Shown here: one piece after another, positions 37,301-49,300 of the stretch
How positions within the stretch are numbered: position 1 is the first letter of the stretch
How the letters are laid out: each line of letters opens with the position of its first letter
From: Acanthaster planci
Taxonomy: Eukaryota > Echinodermata > Asteroidea > Valvatida > Acanthasteridae
DNA: 64,000 nucleotides
Direction: 5' to 3'
NCBI RefSeq assembly: GCF_001949145.1
Contig: NW_019091356.1
Coordinates: 3,819,386-3,883,385, forward strand
Program-made: the position numbers and the translations under genes
Notes under the pieces: model-generated
Told to the model about the DNA's origin: nothing
Databases searched by the model: none
The model's input: the letters and a program-made list of their open reading frames with translations, nothing else

Positions 37301-40300
37301 AAAAAATGACAAATATCCCGCCCTAGCATCATCAACAATGATAACTGCCCCGGCAGGAAGTGGTTAAGGGGGTTTAGAGCAAACAAGGTGGAATGAATAC
37401 CTTGACTGTGAAATGCTAGGCCAGACATGACCTTGACTGTGTCTCCTTACATCTTCTGGCTGCCAGGCAATTTAAAAGACGCCGAGCTTAGTCACCTGGG
37501 CCAGTTGCTGGAAAGATAATATATCATGCATCCCAAAATAGCTGTTGTCGCTGCCTGTAGATGTGCGCAAGATGCCTGTTGTTGTCAACAAGCTTACACG
37601 TCGTGTGTATTAAGGAACCTAGATCTAGGTCATGTGGATCGCTGAGGTAGTGGATATCCTAGGGAAGTCCATCAGGTTGCCATGACGATTTTTACATGGT
37701 TCAAAGATGTTACAAATTCTCTGTGAAACTGTGCATAGAAAAAGCTGATTCATTCATACGTTTGCTATGTTGTTAATGACAGTTTTTGACAAATAGAGGT
37801 TGGGGTTAACATGCATATTTTCCTCACAATTTCACTTCACCATTTATAATAGTTTCCAGTTTATTTTGTCGTCCTAAATGTGCCACAAACAAGCTTTCTG
37901 TGTCCATTTTATCTCAGAAAGGGATTAAAGTTTGGACTCTTAAAAGAAGTGTGTTAATTGATTCCCAAAGGTCAATCCGCCCCGAGCTGAAGTGCACCCC
38001 CAATTGGCGAAAGAAAGACATGTGGTTACAAGTGGGTTCTGCATGCATTCTGCGTATACGCAAAGACCATACATGCCACAATAAATTAGTTATGCGTACT
38101 CAGCGTGCTTTGTGCCAAATGCGCATAACGCACATATACTTTCGCGCCTCATGGCGCGCCGGTGCGTTGAGTACCAAGAAAAAAACCACGCCCTCTTTTG
38201 TTCCGCTCGGAGCGGATAACGTTTGTGTTGTTGATGTACAACTTGGTCACAGAGAAGGTTTTCAGCTCCTCTCAATAAAGGAGAAGGGGGCAATCACGCA
38301 GAAAGTGAAAGTGACAACATCTAGATATCTGTTTTTTAAAAAAGCCCCGCATCGCAAAAACAAGTGAGAAATTTTTTAACTGCAAGGTGTCAGGCCCCGA
38401 TGTCAGATTAAGCCTCCAGGAAAAGAAAATCTGTGTCTCGGACATCGCTAAGCTTTAACTTTCGGAAAAACATATTGATGCCCTCATTCTTGGGAGTTTA
38501 GGTAGAAGTATCATTGTATCAGTCATGAATTCCCAAGCAACAAGGTCAGACATTCTGTGACTTTATCGGCCGCGCACCAGCTGCTTCCACAGCGGGACTT
38601 GCATCTGTCCCCTGGGTATGGGGGAGGGGGGGTTGATGACTACACTATAAGTCATCCTGCTGGATGGCCAATAAAGTCAAGAGCTGTTGGTTGTGCACAG
38701 CGCCCTCTGTGGGTCAAACTGTGACAGTGTAATGCACTAGGCAAATACTGTAGTGACCCTGGTGTTTTCTGGGAGCTGCCTGAAGAGATGGGGCTGGTTT
38801 CATGCTTTTTGGAAGGGAGGGTGGTGTTTTAGGGGTTAGTAGAAAGTATTACACATGGGCACAGAGATGTATTCATAGCCCAGTAAGAGTAAACAGGGGT
38901 GGGTGATAATGTTACACATTCTGGTCTAAAATACTCTTTCAATTTGTGGTAAATATATTTCAGTCTTGTTACTGTCTCTTTTGTCCCAGATCCAGGAATT
39001 CCAGCAGGCGCTGCAGCAGCGTGATGATGTGATCCGACACCTGTCCACCAACTTGCAGGGCGCCCTCGCCAGTCGGGATGACATCCAGAGGGAGACGTCT
39101 GCGCAGACAGAGGAGCTAGCACGCCAGATACGAACCCTCCAGTCTCAACTTCAGGAGGTAAACTGTGGGATTTTATACTTGGTGCCGAAGTAAGCACAAA
39201 TATGAATTAAAAAAAATTTGTGCCATGTTTGCTAAAGTTGAATTGCTTTCAGCTTTGGTGAATTGGTAGTGGGCATGCCTGGTGTGGTGTCACAAATTTG
39301 TGTTCACTTTTTCTTTTTTGCTGTAAATGATCTCTGGTAAAAATAATGTAAATTACTTGGCAAAGTGATTAAATTTACCTTTTGGGGGACTCTGTTCTTT
39401 AGTTAATTATTTTTTTGTGGGGTTTGGGATATTTAATTCTTTAAAACAACTTACACCGGTACACTTGCAATTTTTGCTTATTTTTCATTTGTTTTGTGAA
39501 ATCTACAGTTTATATCTATCGTTGGGCATTTGGAAAGCAAGTGAAAGACACGCTTTCCTTACTCAAACATTTGAACATGAATGGAGAGAATTTTTCAAAA
39601 TCACAGGTGCAGGTCACAACAACATTCTGAGTAGTCAGTGAGATTAGAAATACCATAAGTGCCTCTACCATTGGCATATGAATTGTCTTGCAATAAATGT
39701 TGGTCATTGCGTAGCGTCAGAGTTCTGCACCCAAGCACTTCCTGCAGTAGTGCTCGTACAGAAATATGTACTCGTGTTTGAGAGCAAATTAAACAACCCT
39801 GAGGTTGGAGTTGAGTATTCGTGGATTAGTTTTGGTTTCACAGACGTACATCAGCACAGATATTTCAGATGAGGAGCCTCTTAAAGACTTAAGTGCCTCT
39901 TTGTAGTGGGGCTCTAAAATATTTGCCAGAATCGATACTGGTATATGTGTAGAGAATGTTTCTTGGTGATTTTTGTCAGCTTTTTAAGTTGTAGTTCTTT
40001 GGTCAGTGATGCATTTGATGTTTGTCACGTTGAAACATTGGATCAAAAATTCTTACATGTGTTTTTTTTTTTTTTTTTAAACTGTATCTGGCGCAAATGA
40101 TGGAAGGGGTAAAATATGTAATTTAGTATAGTTAAATGTATTGATGTTACGTGTAATTACTCTCTTTTTTAATCCATTCAGGCTGGGGATTCACTGAAGG
40201 AGCAAAACGGTGGCCACGGCAGTCTAGCTGAGGAGCTAATCCATACCCAGGAGCAGGTGACGGCCCTGAAGCAGACAGTGAGTGACAAGGAAGCTGCCAT

Positions 40301-43300
40301 GCAGACCCTTGCCCAGCGCTATGCCCAGAAGTCCAAGGAGCTGGTGGAGGCCGTTGAGGAGAAGGAAGACCTCCGCAGGCACTCGGCCGAGGAGATCGTC
40401 TCCTTGCAGCAGCAGCTGAAGGAGCAAGGTGGAAACCTGAGCCCCGAGTCCCGGGAGCAGTCCCTGGCCCAGCTTCAGGCCGAGCTGGACGAGAGCTTTG
40501 GCAACCAGATTGTCATGATCAAGGAGCAACTGCAGGAACGCCACGAGCAGGAGAAGGACCTCCTGCTGCAGAAGTGCAGCGAGCTGGAGAGGACCCTGGA
40601 CACCCATGCCAAGAACAACAAGCTTTGTGAGGACCTGGAGCATCAGATCGCTGATCTCAAAGACCAGCTGGGGAAGAAAGACTGTGAGAGTCTCTGTGGA
40701 CAGGAGGAGATTGCCAACCTGAAACAGGAACTGGCTGAGATGGTCGAGGCTTACAAAAACCAGACCGAGAAACTATACACAACTCAGATGATCCTGGATG
40801 AGGAATGCTCTAAGAAGGAAAATTTGAGTGCCCAACTGGACGAATCCAATCAAGATCTCTTGCGCTTCCAGGAATCCCAGAACGATGAATTAAATGACTT
40901 AAAGAGATCTCTACAGCAGCATATTGCTGAAGCTGACAGGCTTGCCGCAATCAATATCGACTATGAGGACCAGATTGCTAAGCTAAAGGCAGACCACGAA
41001 GAGGTTGTTGCTGAGTTGAACACAAAATTAGAAACAACCCTTGATGAGAACAACTCCCTAAAAGATGATCATATGAAGGAAGTGGAATCCTTGAAGGCTG
41101 AGTTAGAGAACTTCCAAGAGAAGAGCGGTGATGCACCTGTCAATCTCGAGGAGCTGAAGAGAACAATCAAAGGAGACCTGAGTTTGGACTATGAGGACAA
41201 AATAGAAGACTTGAAATACTCCCATGAGGTTGACCTGAAGAGGCTGCAAAGTGAACTGAGAGTCGAGTATCAGGATGAGCTCAAAGACATCCAGAAGAAC
41301 TTGGAGGAGCAGTACTTGCAGAAGGTTGAGAGCATCCGATCTGAGAAGGACAGGGAGTTTGTTGCCGAGTTGCAGAAGGCCAGGCAGGAACTCCAGGAGA
41401 AGTACGAAGCCGAGCTGGCTGAGAAAGTTGAGGTTGAAAGAAAGAGACTCAAGCAGCTTGAGCTCCACCAGACAAGTCTGGATGACACAGTTGACCAGGC
41501 CGAGCTGATCACGAGGCTGCAGAATGAGAACCAGGACCTGTCGGAAGCACGGGATGCTCTCCTACAGCAAATTGACTCTAGCCATCACCAGCAGGAGGAG
41601 CTCCAAGAGGAACTCCTTAACGTCATTAATGAGAAGGATAGGCTGAATGAAGAAAACGAGAGACTGTTGCTAGATTTAGAGACCTCTCAGATCAGATCCA
41701 CAGCTGTTCAGGGTTTGGAGACACTCCACGATCGTCTCCAAGAGCTAGAAGCAGATCCTCTGTACCAGTCAGAACATTCTGAGGATGAGAAGTCCCAGCT
41801 GGCTGATGAACTGGAAAAGCTGCGAGCCGAACTGGAAACTAGCAAGCAGGATAAGGCTGCCTTCCAGGAACAAATGAACAAACTCAACAAAGAATACCGA
41901 GCCAAGGTGGAACAGCTTGGTGAGGAGAAATATAAAATCACAAATATCCTGGAGGCAACGAGAGGTGAATTGGAAAGCCATAAATCAGCTGCCGTACAAG
42001 GAGATGATGATTTCTGGTCTACAGAGAGAGCCAGACTGCTACAGGAAAAGGAACAGCTTCAACATTTATTGGAGAAAAATGAGAGAGAGTATGAAGCCAA
42101 GATCTGTTTTTTGGAAGACGAGAGGAATAGTCGGGTTGAGAAGGTGGCTTTGTTAGAAGCAGAAAAGGAGGCACTCTTCGATCAAGTCCGTTCACTTGAG
42201 AAGAACCAGGATGAGTTAAAGCAAGAACTGGATGAGGCAATGACTCATGTGAGAGATCGACAAAATGTTGTCTCAGAGTTAGAAGAGTTGAAACAATCTG
42301 TGGATGAGCTGAAGACGAGGCACTCAGAGGAAATTCTCAGTGCTCAGAAGCAGCACAAGGATGATCTAGAACAAATTCAGGAGTTGAACAAAATTATGAA
42401 TGAGCTGAAGAATATCAACGCCCAACTGAAAGCAGAGTCCAGCATGTATGAAAATGCCAAGGGGCGAATTGAAAGTCTCACTGATGAACTCTCGGTGCTG
42501 AAGTCAGAGAATGAGGAGCTGAGAACGGAGGTTGCATCTCAGATATCCAAGAATGCAGAAATTGGGCATGATCTCGCCGTGATGGGTGGCACCAGAGAAG
42601 ACCAGGATAGGCTGGAGAAGGATTTGGCTGCTGCTATATCTGACAAAGAAGCTTTAAAAAGTGAATTGGAGCAGCAGAGGGAAAATTATGAGCGGCAGGT
42701 GGCACTGCTGAAAAACATCCATCATGATGACGGCAACTCAGCCTCAGGCAGCAGTGGCAGGAAATCGCCAGAAATGACAGCTGCCGAGAAACAAAACGCC
42801 ATTCTGCGGGACTCGCTGGAACAAACGGCCGAGGACCGGGCCAGCGTGGCTTCCGATCTGGTGCAATTAAGGCACGAGTTTGATCTCCTGCGGACAAGCA
42901 TCAACATGAAAGAGGCGGAGATTACGTCACTTCGGGAACAATTGCAGATAGCCGAGGAAGAGCGTAAGCACGGAGTGGCCGAGTGGCAGGAGGCAGAGCA
43001 GGAGTTGGGGGTCATCAAAGCGCAGCTGGAACAGGAGAAGAAACAGCGCTGGCAGGTTGAGGAGAGGCTGCCACAGCTGCAGGCTAGGCTGGAGTCCCTG
43101 CAACATCTTGAGACAGAGCTGACTCTGGAAAATGAAGGTCTGAAGGAGGAACTCAGCGGCGTCAAGCGAGAGAGAGATATTGACACTGCCAAACAACACA
43201 AGATAGAACAGCTGAAACAAGACTTGAGTGAAACTGCTGAGATTTACCAAAAGGAAAATGCCCTGCTGAAGGATGCCTTGCAACAGGAGAAAGACACAGC

Positions 43301-46300
43301 TGCCACCTTGCTGAGGAAGAAAGAGGAAAATTCTAACAAGAAACTTCTCGCCCTGACAGAAGAGGTAGACGAACTTAAGCAGAAAATTGTACGCAAAGAG
43401 CAGACAGAACACGAGATCTTGACAGAGAAAACTCGGCAGATTGGCATCCTCCAGGAGAGCAATGCCAGATTAGAGGCAGAGAAGGAAAACCTCCAAACAA
43501 AGCTTGAGGATCTCGAGAAGAAGATCAAGACAAATGAATCAGTCTCGGAAGAGGTCCAGGATATTTTTGGCCAGCAGTTGACGGAACTACAGGCTGAGCA
43601 AAAATCACTGCAGGCCGAGCTTGAACAGCAGAGAGAAGAGCGGCTTAACCTGTCGGGCATCCTGAATGATTCCAATTCCCGAGGGGAGAGATTGAGCCAG
43701 GAAAAGGAGCTGCTCCTCAAGAAGCTCGCCGAGAAGGAAGAAGTCCAGGAGAAGCTGATGCAGGAAAGGTTGGCGCTGCAGAGGCGGATTGAGGAGCAGC
43801 AGAAACTGGAAGCCCTTTTGGAGGAGAAGGACCACTTGGAGCAGGAGCTGTCCCGTCAGAAACGGTCACTAGAGTGCGACCTGCGGGACATCGAGCAGCA
43901 GCTGCAGCAGCGGGAGCACCAGCTCTTGAGTGAGAAGGCCAGCCTTGAGGCCGAGCTGCGGCACAAGGACGTGGAGGCCCGGCGCTGGCAGACGGGCTTC
44001 CGGGAGCAGCGGCTGGAGTTCCAGCACCGTGAGTCCTTCCTGAAGAGGCGCTACGAGGACGAGATGACCTCCTTCCGGGAGGAGGCAGAGAAGGACAAGC
44101 TGGCCCGGCTGCAGCGCATGAGACTGGAGAAGGATCGGCAGCATGCCGACGCCGTGGCCAAATTGAAACGGGAGTTGAGGGCGGAGTTTGATGACCTGTC
44201 CATGAGGTCCAAGGAGCAACACCTCCATGAGATTTCCCTCCTCAAGACCAGACACCAGTCTCAGGTGCATTGGTATTCTTATTAACCATTTTCATGCCCG
44301 CAAATTTATCCATTTAGTCTAAACTAAAAAAAACTAATTAATGCGCAGTGCTCGCAAAGGTGTGGTTGGTCAGTATTGACATTTGCACATTAACACACCT
44401 CAGCAAATATGCACAGAAAGACACAACTGCCCTTTTCTGACATACATAGCACTAATCACAAATGAGAAAATACTCGTAGAATTTATAAGCCTAAATGTAA
44501 GTACTTCACCCCATGGATTGAAACTTGTTTTATTCTTGGATGAGATCAATATGAGAGAGAAAGGTATGAGTGCTACCGCGCAAGCCTCACCGTACAGTTG
44601 TGTTTTGAATTTCAGGTATTAAAGAGTGGCAATTTCTTAACTGTGCATCTCTCTATGCTGAAGGTCTAATGTATATTTTGGCTATTTTAGCACTTTAGCA
44701 TATTTTAAAGCCAAACATTTCAAATAAGTTGACTTGCATGATTGATCGGTTGTAGACCAGCTGATTAAAGGAGCAATTGACATAAACACTGAGAAGAAAC
44801 CTTTCCCTAACGTGTAGCTCACATGTATGTACTCAGTGCATAGTTTTATTGATTTTTGTCATGGAGTTGAAAGAGTAAATTTTTTATTAGGAAAAACATA
44901 CAACAGAAAATGGTTAAACTGAAATGATTCATGACTAACTACGTTTGTAAAGACACTTTCAAAAAAAAAATCATGCAAGCCCTAAAAACGAAACTACTAA
45001 CCACATCTAGCAATCACATCTTCATTCCCACATACTTCAGTATTTGGACATCATTGAAGTCTGTCCATCATAGGCCTGTCACAGCTCATTACTTGTACTT
45101 TTGCAACAACAAGGGCCTGTCTATTTCTTGCGGATCCGGATTGTGATCAGTGATCTGTCGTTGGTTGACTGACACCAGAACCCGCTGAATGGATAGCACG
45201 GACCAGCTCTGGGATCACTGATCGCAATCCTGATGCTTGTGAAACAAACAGGCCCCAAGCCTTGTGCAAAGGGAGATGGGCTGGATCCTACCATGTTGAA
45301 TCTGTCGGTGTCCCCTTCGGGATTGTCAGCAGGTCTGGTGAAAATTCGCCCTAAATCCACTTCCCCTGGTCTTATGAATTCTACATGAAAGAATGCAAAA
45401 CAAATAAGCAAACACCCCAGCAAACGTACAAACAGAAAACAGTCCACTGAATTCAAACCTCAAGCAGTGCCACATGTGCTCAAATAATTTTACTCTGACA
45501 GAAATTGTCATGCATTTTCTTCCCCTTCATAAACTGAAGCAGCTGCATTTCCCCCAGATTACCCTGAAGTACGTCATCAGAACACAATGTGATGCAGTGA
45601 CAAAAAAATCATTTTGAAAAATGAATAAATATCTCCATAAATGCCTTCAGGAAAGCTAGCTATTTCCTCTCTGTTGAACCATCTGGAGTCTTAACTCCCT
45701 GCTGATTTTTTCCTCCGCGTGGATTGAGCAATGGATGCATTGTTTGCTGGTGCTCAGGAGGGTTCTTCCCTCAACACCAGCCATCAATCTGTCATTGTGT
45801 GTGTTATTTCCTGACCTGTCCGTACTTACGTGAATCTCAGGAAAAGTGATTAAGCTAACTGGTTGATGATTGCTCTTTTCAGCAAAGAAGTGGTCAGTCC
45901 ACACATAATTCTTTCCTTTTTTTGAGGTTTTACAGCACGTTGCAGTTGGGGCATGCATTAGCAGCTGCATAAATTATAATAATTTGAAAATTCATACAAA
46001 TTCAGTTGTACAAGGCCTAAAGATAAAATGATTGTGCTATTGTAATATGCAGCTGCATCAAACTATGATAACATCAGATTTCACAACTCACAACGTATTC
46101 AAATTAATTAAAAGAATTGAAATGTTTAGTGGGTCAGGTTTTTTCTCTCTGATGGGATCATGGAAATTTTAGTTTTTCTGCATTTTGTTTGCTTCAAAAT
46201 GCAGGAAAAATGTTAAGAATATTTTGATGGTTGTAACTAAGTAATTTTCCAAGAAGGGTTCACTATTTTTCTAAGTGAGTTAATTTATGCATGACTTTCT

Positions 46301-49300
46301 GACACCTTGTCCCCAGTTTTGAGTGATTGTTTCCATGACCCTTATTTTCTACTTTTGCCTCAAAAACCTCAGAGCTACTTGTAGGCCAGATGGCATAATG
46401 AATATGGATAGCTTATGCATATGCGTATGGGATTGTATGGGATTATATATATATGGGATTGTTTCAAAAACTTGACAAAAACAATCGAATATTTTTGAAG
46501 TAGTGTAAAGAATTTATTTTTTTTTTTGAGAAAAACTTGCCAGTTGGGGTTTATTTGTGAGTGAAGGGCAATATTTAGAATTTCTTTTATTTCGAAATTT
46601 ATCTCGGCTGTTAATTTCCTTGAAATCTTGTAAGTAGGAATGGATTGCAAATTAGCATTCGGTGCTTGAAACCACTCATATTAGTATTATTAAATCAAAT
46701 CGGAGTAACAAATTATTGAATATGGAGATGAAAATCAAGAAGTTTATATTATATATTTTGCCTGGTTTAAGAAGCAGTTATGTATAACGTTAAATGTAAT
46801 CGTGAAACATTGATGCATTGTAACTCCTATGCCACAGTGCCAAATATAAGCATTTTTATGTCTTCCTTTTTCTGTGGGAGGGGATGTTGTATTGGTCTCC
46901 AAATCAAATCGGGGTCGTTGCACTCTTCTTCCATTCTGACTTCAATACGACTGCTGCATGTCCTTAAGAGTGACCTGTGGAATGATCGTTTCCAGTGACT
47001 ACAGATGTTGGCAGATGCCTTGCATGAGCCGGTTAAGGGGGTAAAAATGTTTTGTGGGGAGGATGTTTTGCTTGATTGGCTCTGAGCATGATGGTAGAGG
47101 GCGCTGTTTATGTCGGTGAAGAGAGCTAGCAGTGGTCACTTCAGTCTCTGATGGTCTGTGCAATACAGTTTCCAGTACGGGCTATTCACAATAGCACCGC
47201 CTCCAAGAGTTTGGAGAAATCTGTCGACCCTTTCCAAACACGCATTGGGTTGACAGATTTCGTGCCTTGTGATTGGCCAATGCATTGCAAATGCTTGGAG
47301 GCGCGCTGTTTTGAAATGCCCATAATGTGACAGGCATGCAGTGGCGATATATCATTTTCCAGCAAAATGTGCTCCAAACTGCAAATTACAGATGTCACCA
47401 GAGTTTTTATGCATGATGGAAAATGTTTTCACCGTACGATTACCGACATTTCCCACTAGTAAAAGGCACAATTTTGCATGGAGCTCACAGTCGGGGGAAA
47501 AATAGTGAACATGTAATTCACGTTACTGTTGCTTGAATGTCGCCTTGTATGTTGTATGTGAAGCACATGGATTCTGTGAAGTTTATCGCGATGTGTGTAC
47601 ATCAAGGGAGAAATCTCGTTATTTGCAAACAGTTCTGAAAGTGAAACAGCTGAAAATGGTCAAGGTGAAATGCCAGGAATAGGAGTTTTCAGAAATGTGA
47701 AAATGTGAAAAATAATCAAAAAAATTTTTTGACAAGAAAAGGAAAAAGAAAAAAAAAATCACAAATATTTGAAGGAAGCTGCTTCGATGTCTAGTGGAAA
47801 TTGTTCGGAAACTGTTGATGCAGAGATTTTACTAGCGTGGTCGTAGTCAGTTTTTGGTTTTAATTACATTTTGTTTCAAGAAGCAAGAATTATCTCTTGA
47901 CCATTGCTGTAAAAATGTCCTCCGTTGAAAGTGTGTTGTTTTTCACTTTTTTAGTTCTTAAAACAGCTCCTTTGTAAAGGTCTGGGTCAGATATATGCAT
48001 TAAGGTTGTGAGCTTTCCCACTTTTTGGCGTTTACATGCCCCATTCGAGATTGTGCCCCTTTCCTTTCACCACTTGTTCCTTAACCACTCACACTAACTC
48101 ATCAAGTGCCCCCAGTTCCTGTCAAGCCTTTGTACTAACGAGTGTTCCTAAACCTTGGAGTAACACTGCTGTCCAAAGAAAAGAAACAGTGCATCGTTTT
48201 CTGCTAGGGATATTACATTTTGGCTGCATTAAACACAAGCTGTAATGCCCTTTGAATCCTTTTAATAGCTGTTTTTGAATTTGCCTGGGTTGGTTTGGGA
48301 GTGCAAAGACAGACATTTTTCATTTTCTTCACTTGTATAAGTTTCAAAATTTGAATGCAGTGTTTTGGCAGAAGTCAAAAAATATATTACCTCAGATTTT
48401 TTTTATCTATGTGTTTTTTTCCCTTCTAAATTGTCCAAAATAGCCCCCAAAGCAACAACCAAAAAGTCCTTTAATTTTCTGTTTGTTTTATTTGTTTTTT
48501 TAATCTCAGCCTATGGTTTTTTTATGATTCTCAATTTTTTTTGGGGGGGGACAGTCTCTGTCAAAGTCTTGTCCTTTGAATTTGGCAATGCATCAACTTT
48601 TAAACCAAAACAAAATCTAACCTAATGCCTGTCTTTGACCCATACCTCAAACCAAAGTGGCAAAAATTGTACTTACTAGGAGAAAACACTTTTGGATGGT
48701 TCCAGAGAAAGAAAAATAAAGTCAGAAATGAATTGGAAAGGAGAAAACAAGTCAAATGTACAGCTTGTGTTATTGTTGCATTTGTTATGTCGTATTATTC
48801 TAAGCTTTGATAATTTTTTCCCTCACTCAATTATTCAATCCAAACAATACCCTTGTCTACAGTATTCTGTCTAGATATACAGAGTGTTTCCCTAATCTTT
48901 GCATATCTCCTCAATATCTTCAATTAAACTCTTTAAAATTACCCTCATAAGAATTGCAGTGCTTTGATTAGTTTCCAAAAAAGTTTTCCCTTTTAAGTTT
49001 CTTCAATCCCATTTCAGTATCCATCTGTGATAGTAGTCCACAAGTCATACTCATGGACTGTTTGACCTAGACTGTAATGTACCGTTGATTTGGCTCCTTA
49101 TAAAGAGCAAGATTTCAAGTATGTGTGATTGTAGGTCCCTAAAAAGGCTTTTGTGGGCAGTGAGATATGGTATCAGTGAGCTGAGATTCCAACCATTAGA
49201 TTTAAACTTGTCCCAGAACCAAGCTCACTCTCCAAAATGCTCTCACAGAGGAGTATAGGTAAAGTATTTAACGGCCGTCGTTGAGATTTCACAGAGGCAT

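Larger units (their letters stand above)
34673..38989 (+). other. AKAP9: AKAP9-like intron 5 (4.3 kb)
   Basis: Contains a TIR element (34738-35106), several T and C homopolymer tracts, a 60-base assembly gap (37115-37174) and an open frame at 37900-38367 that has no recognised homology. Its 24-base block at 37979-38002 recurs in intron 3. Confidence 0.6.

Noticed and set aside
37900-38367. 155-codon open frame in intron 5
   Set aside because: No recognisable family and no acceptor/donor in the right phase to join the scaffold gene. It overlaps a block shared with intron 3, so it is more likely repeat-derived chance ORF.
42722-43412. Long minus-strand ORFs (159-161 codons) opposite exon 7, rich in C/S/L/F
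   Set aside because: They are antisense shadows of coiled-coil coding sequence. E/K/Q codons rarely create stops on the opposite strand, and no start context, splice sites or protein family support them. The same applies to minus ORFs at 40236-40643, 43244-43720, 43869-44270 and 61765-62297.
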